The notes under the pieces were generated by a model, which worked only from the letters and a program-made list of their open reading frames with translations, was not told where the DNA came from and made no database searches. Positions 4,992 through 5,018 of a DNA stretch of 5,018 nucleotides are shown here, in pieces. The position numbers were made by a program, and so were the translations under genes. Each line of letters opens with the position of its first letter. Within the stretch, counting starts at the first letter, position 1. Source of the DNA: Candidatus Fermentibacterales bacterium (lineage in GTDB: Bacteria; Fermentibacterota; Fermentibacteria; Fermentibacterales; JAFGKQ01); the NCBI GenBank assembly GCA_016928495.1, contig JAFGKQ010000184.1:1-5018 (forward strand). The letters run 5' to 3'.

Positions 4992-5018
4992 ATTGTATAC
5001 TGGACTCTTCCACTTGTC
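4992..5018 (-). promoter_or_regulatory. Possible minus-strand promoter cut by the window edge
   Basis: On the minus strand, TACAAT at 4997-4992 (five of six matches to the -10 consensus) is preceded at exactly 17 bases by GACA at 5018-5015. GACA would complete TTGACA only if the next two plus-strand bases are AA. No minus-strand gene is recognisable downstream within the window, so support is weak. Confidence 0.15.

Overview
The window is GC-rich bacterial DNA with all credible genes on the + strand. Two complete proteins carry a secretion signal peptide and an approximately 78-residue C-terminal Por/type IX (T9SS) sorting domain of the PNPF...STT...FELP...VRLDVxDxSGRLxETLV...TAGxHSV...GVYLL type. 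Together with the GC-rich codon use, this points to a T9SS-bearing lineage outside the typical low-GC Bacteroidetes, such as one of the uncultured candidate phyla (Fermentibacteria, Eisenbacteria, WOR-3 or similar). The phylum assignment is inference; no marker gene is present.

Layout. 1-300: the last 99 codons of a gene with a beta-sandwich-like C-terminus. 301-622: 322 bases without a supportable gene, holding only a weak inverted repeat and, at its end, the ribosome binding site of the next gene. 623-2425: a 600-residue purple-acid-phosphatase-like metallophosphoesterase with FN3-like, calcineurin-like, carboxypeptidase-regulatory-like and T9SS domains. 2466-3887: a 473-residue serine hydrolase of the class C beta-lactamase/esterase fold with its own T9SS domain. 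3891-4016: an orphan 41-codon remnant of a third T9SS sorting domain. 4084-4794: a 236-residue secreted jelly-roll-like protein without a T9SS domain. 4795-5018: mostly non-coding, with a ribosome binding site, an ATG and a signal-peptide-like stretch that ends at a TGA after 16 codons.

The phosphatase and serine hydrolase genes are 40 bases apart and probably co-transcribed. Both products should be exported through Sec and then placed on, or released from, the cell surface by the type IX machinery. Their substrates are not readable from sequence, and no pathway links them beyond surface hydrolysis.

The most interesting observation is in the phosphatase. An in-frame 81-base tandem duplication has copied the segment carrying the fourth metal-ligand motif. 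One copy keeps the metal-binding His but lacks the following active-site His. The other has lost the metal-binding His to Arg but keeps the following His. The second is the orphan sorting-domain tail directly behind the serine hydrolase stop codon, evidence of gene loss or recombination between sorting-domain sequences. I see no CRISPR array, RNA gene, transposase or recognisable defence system.
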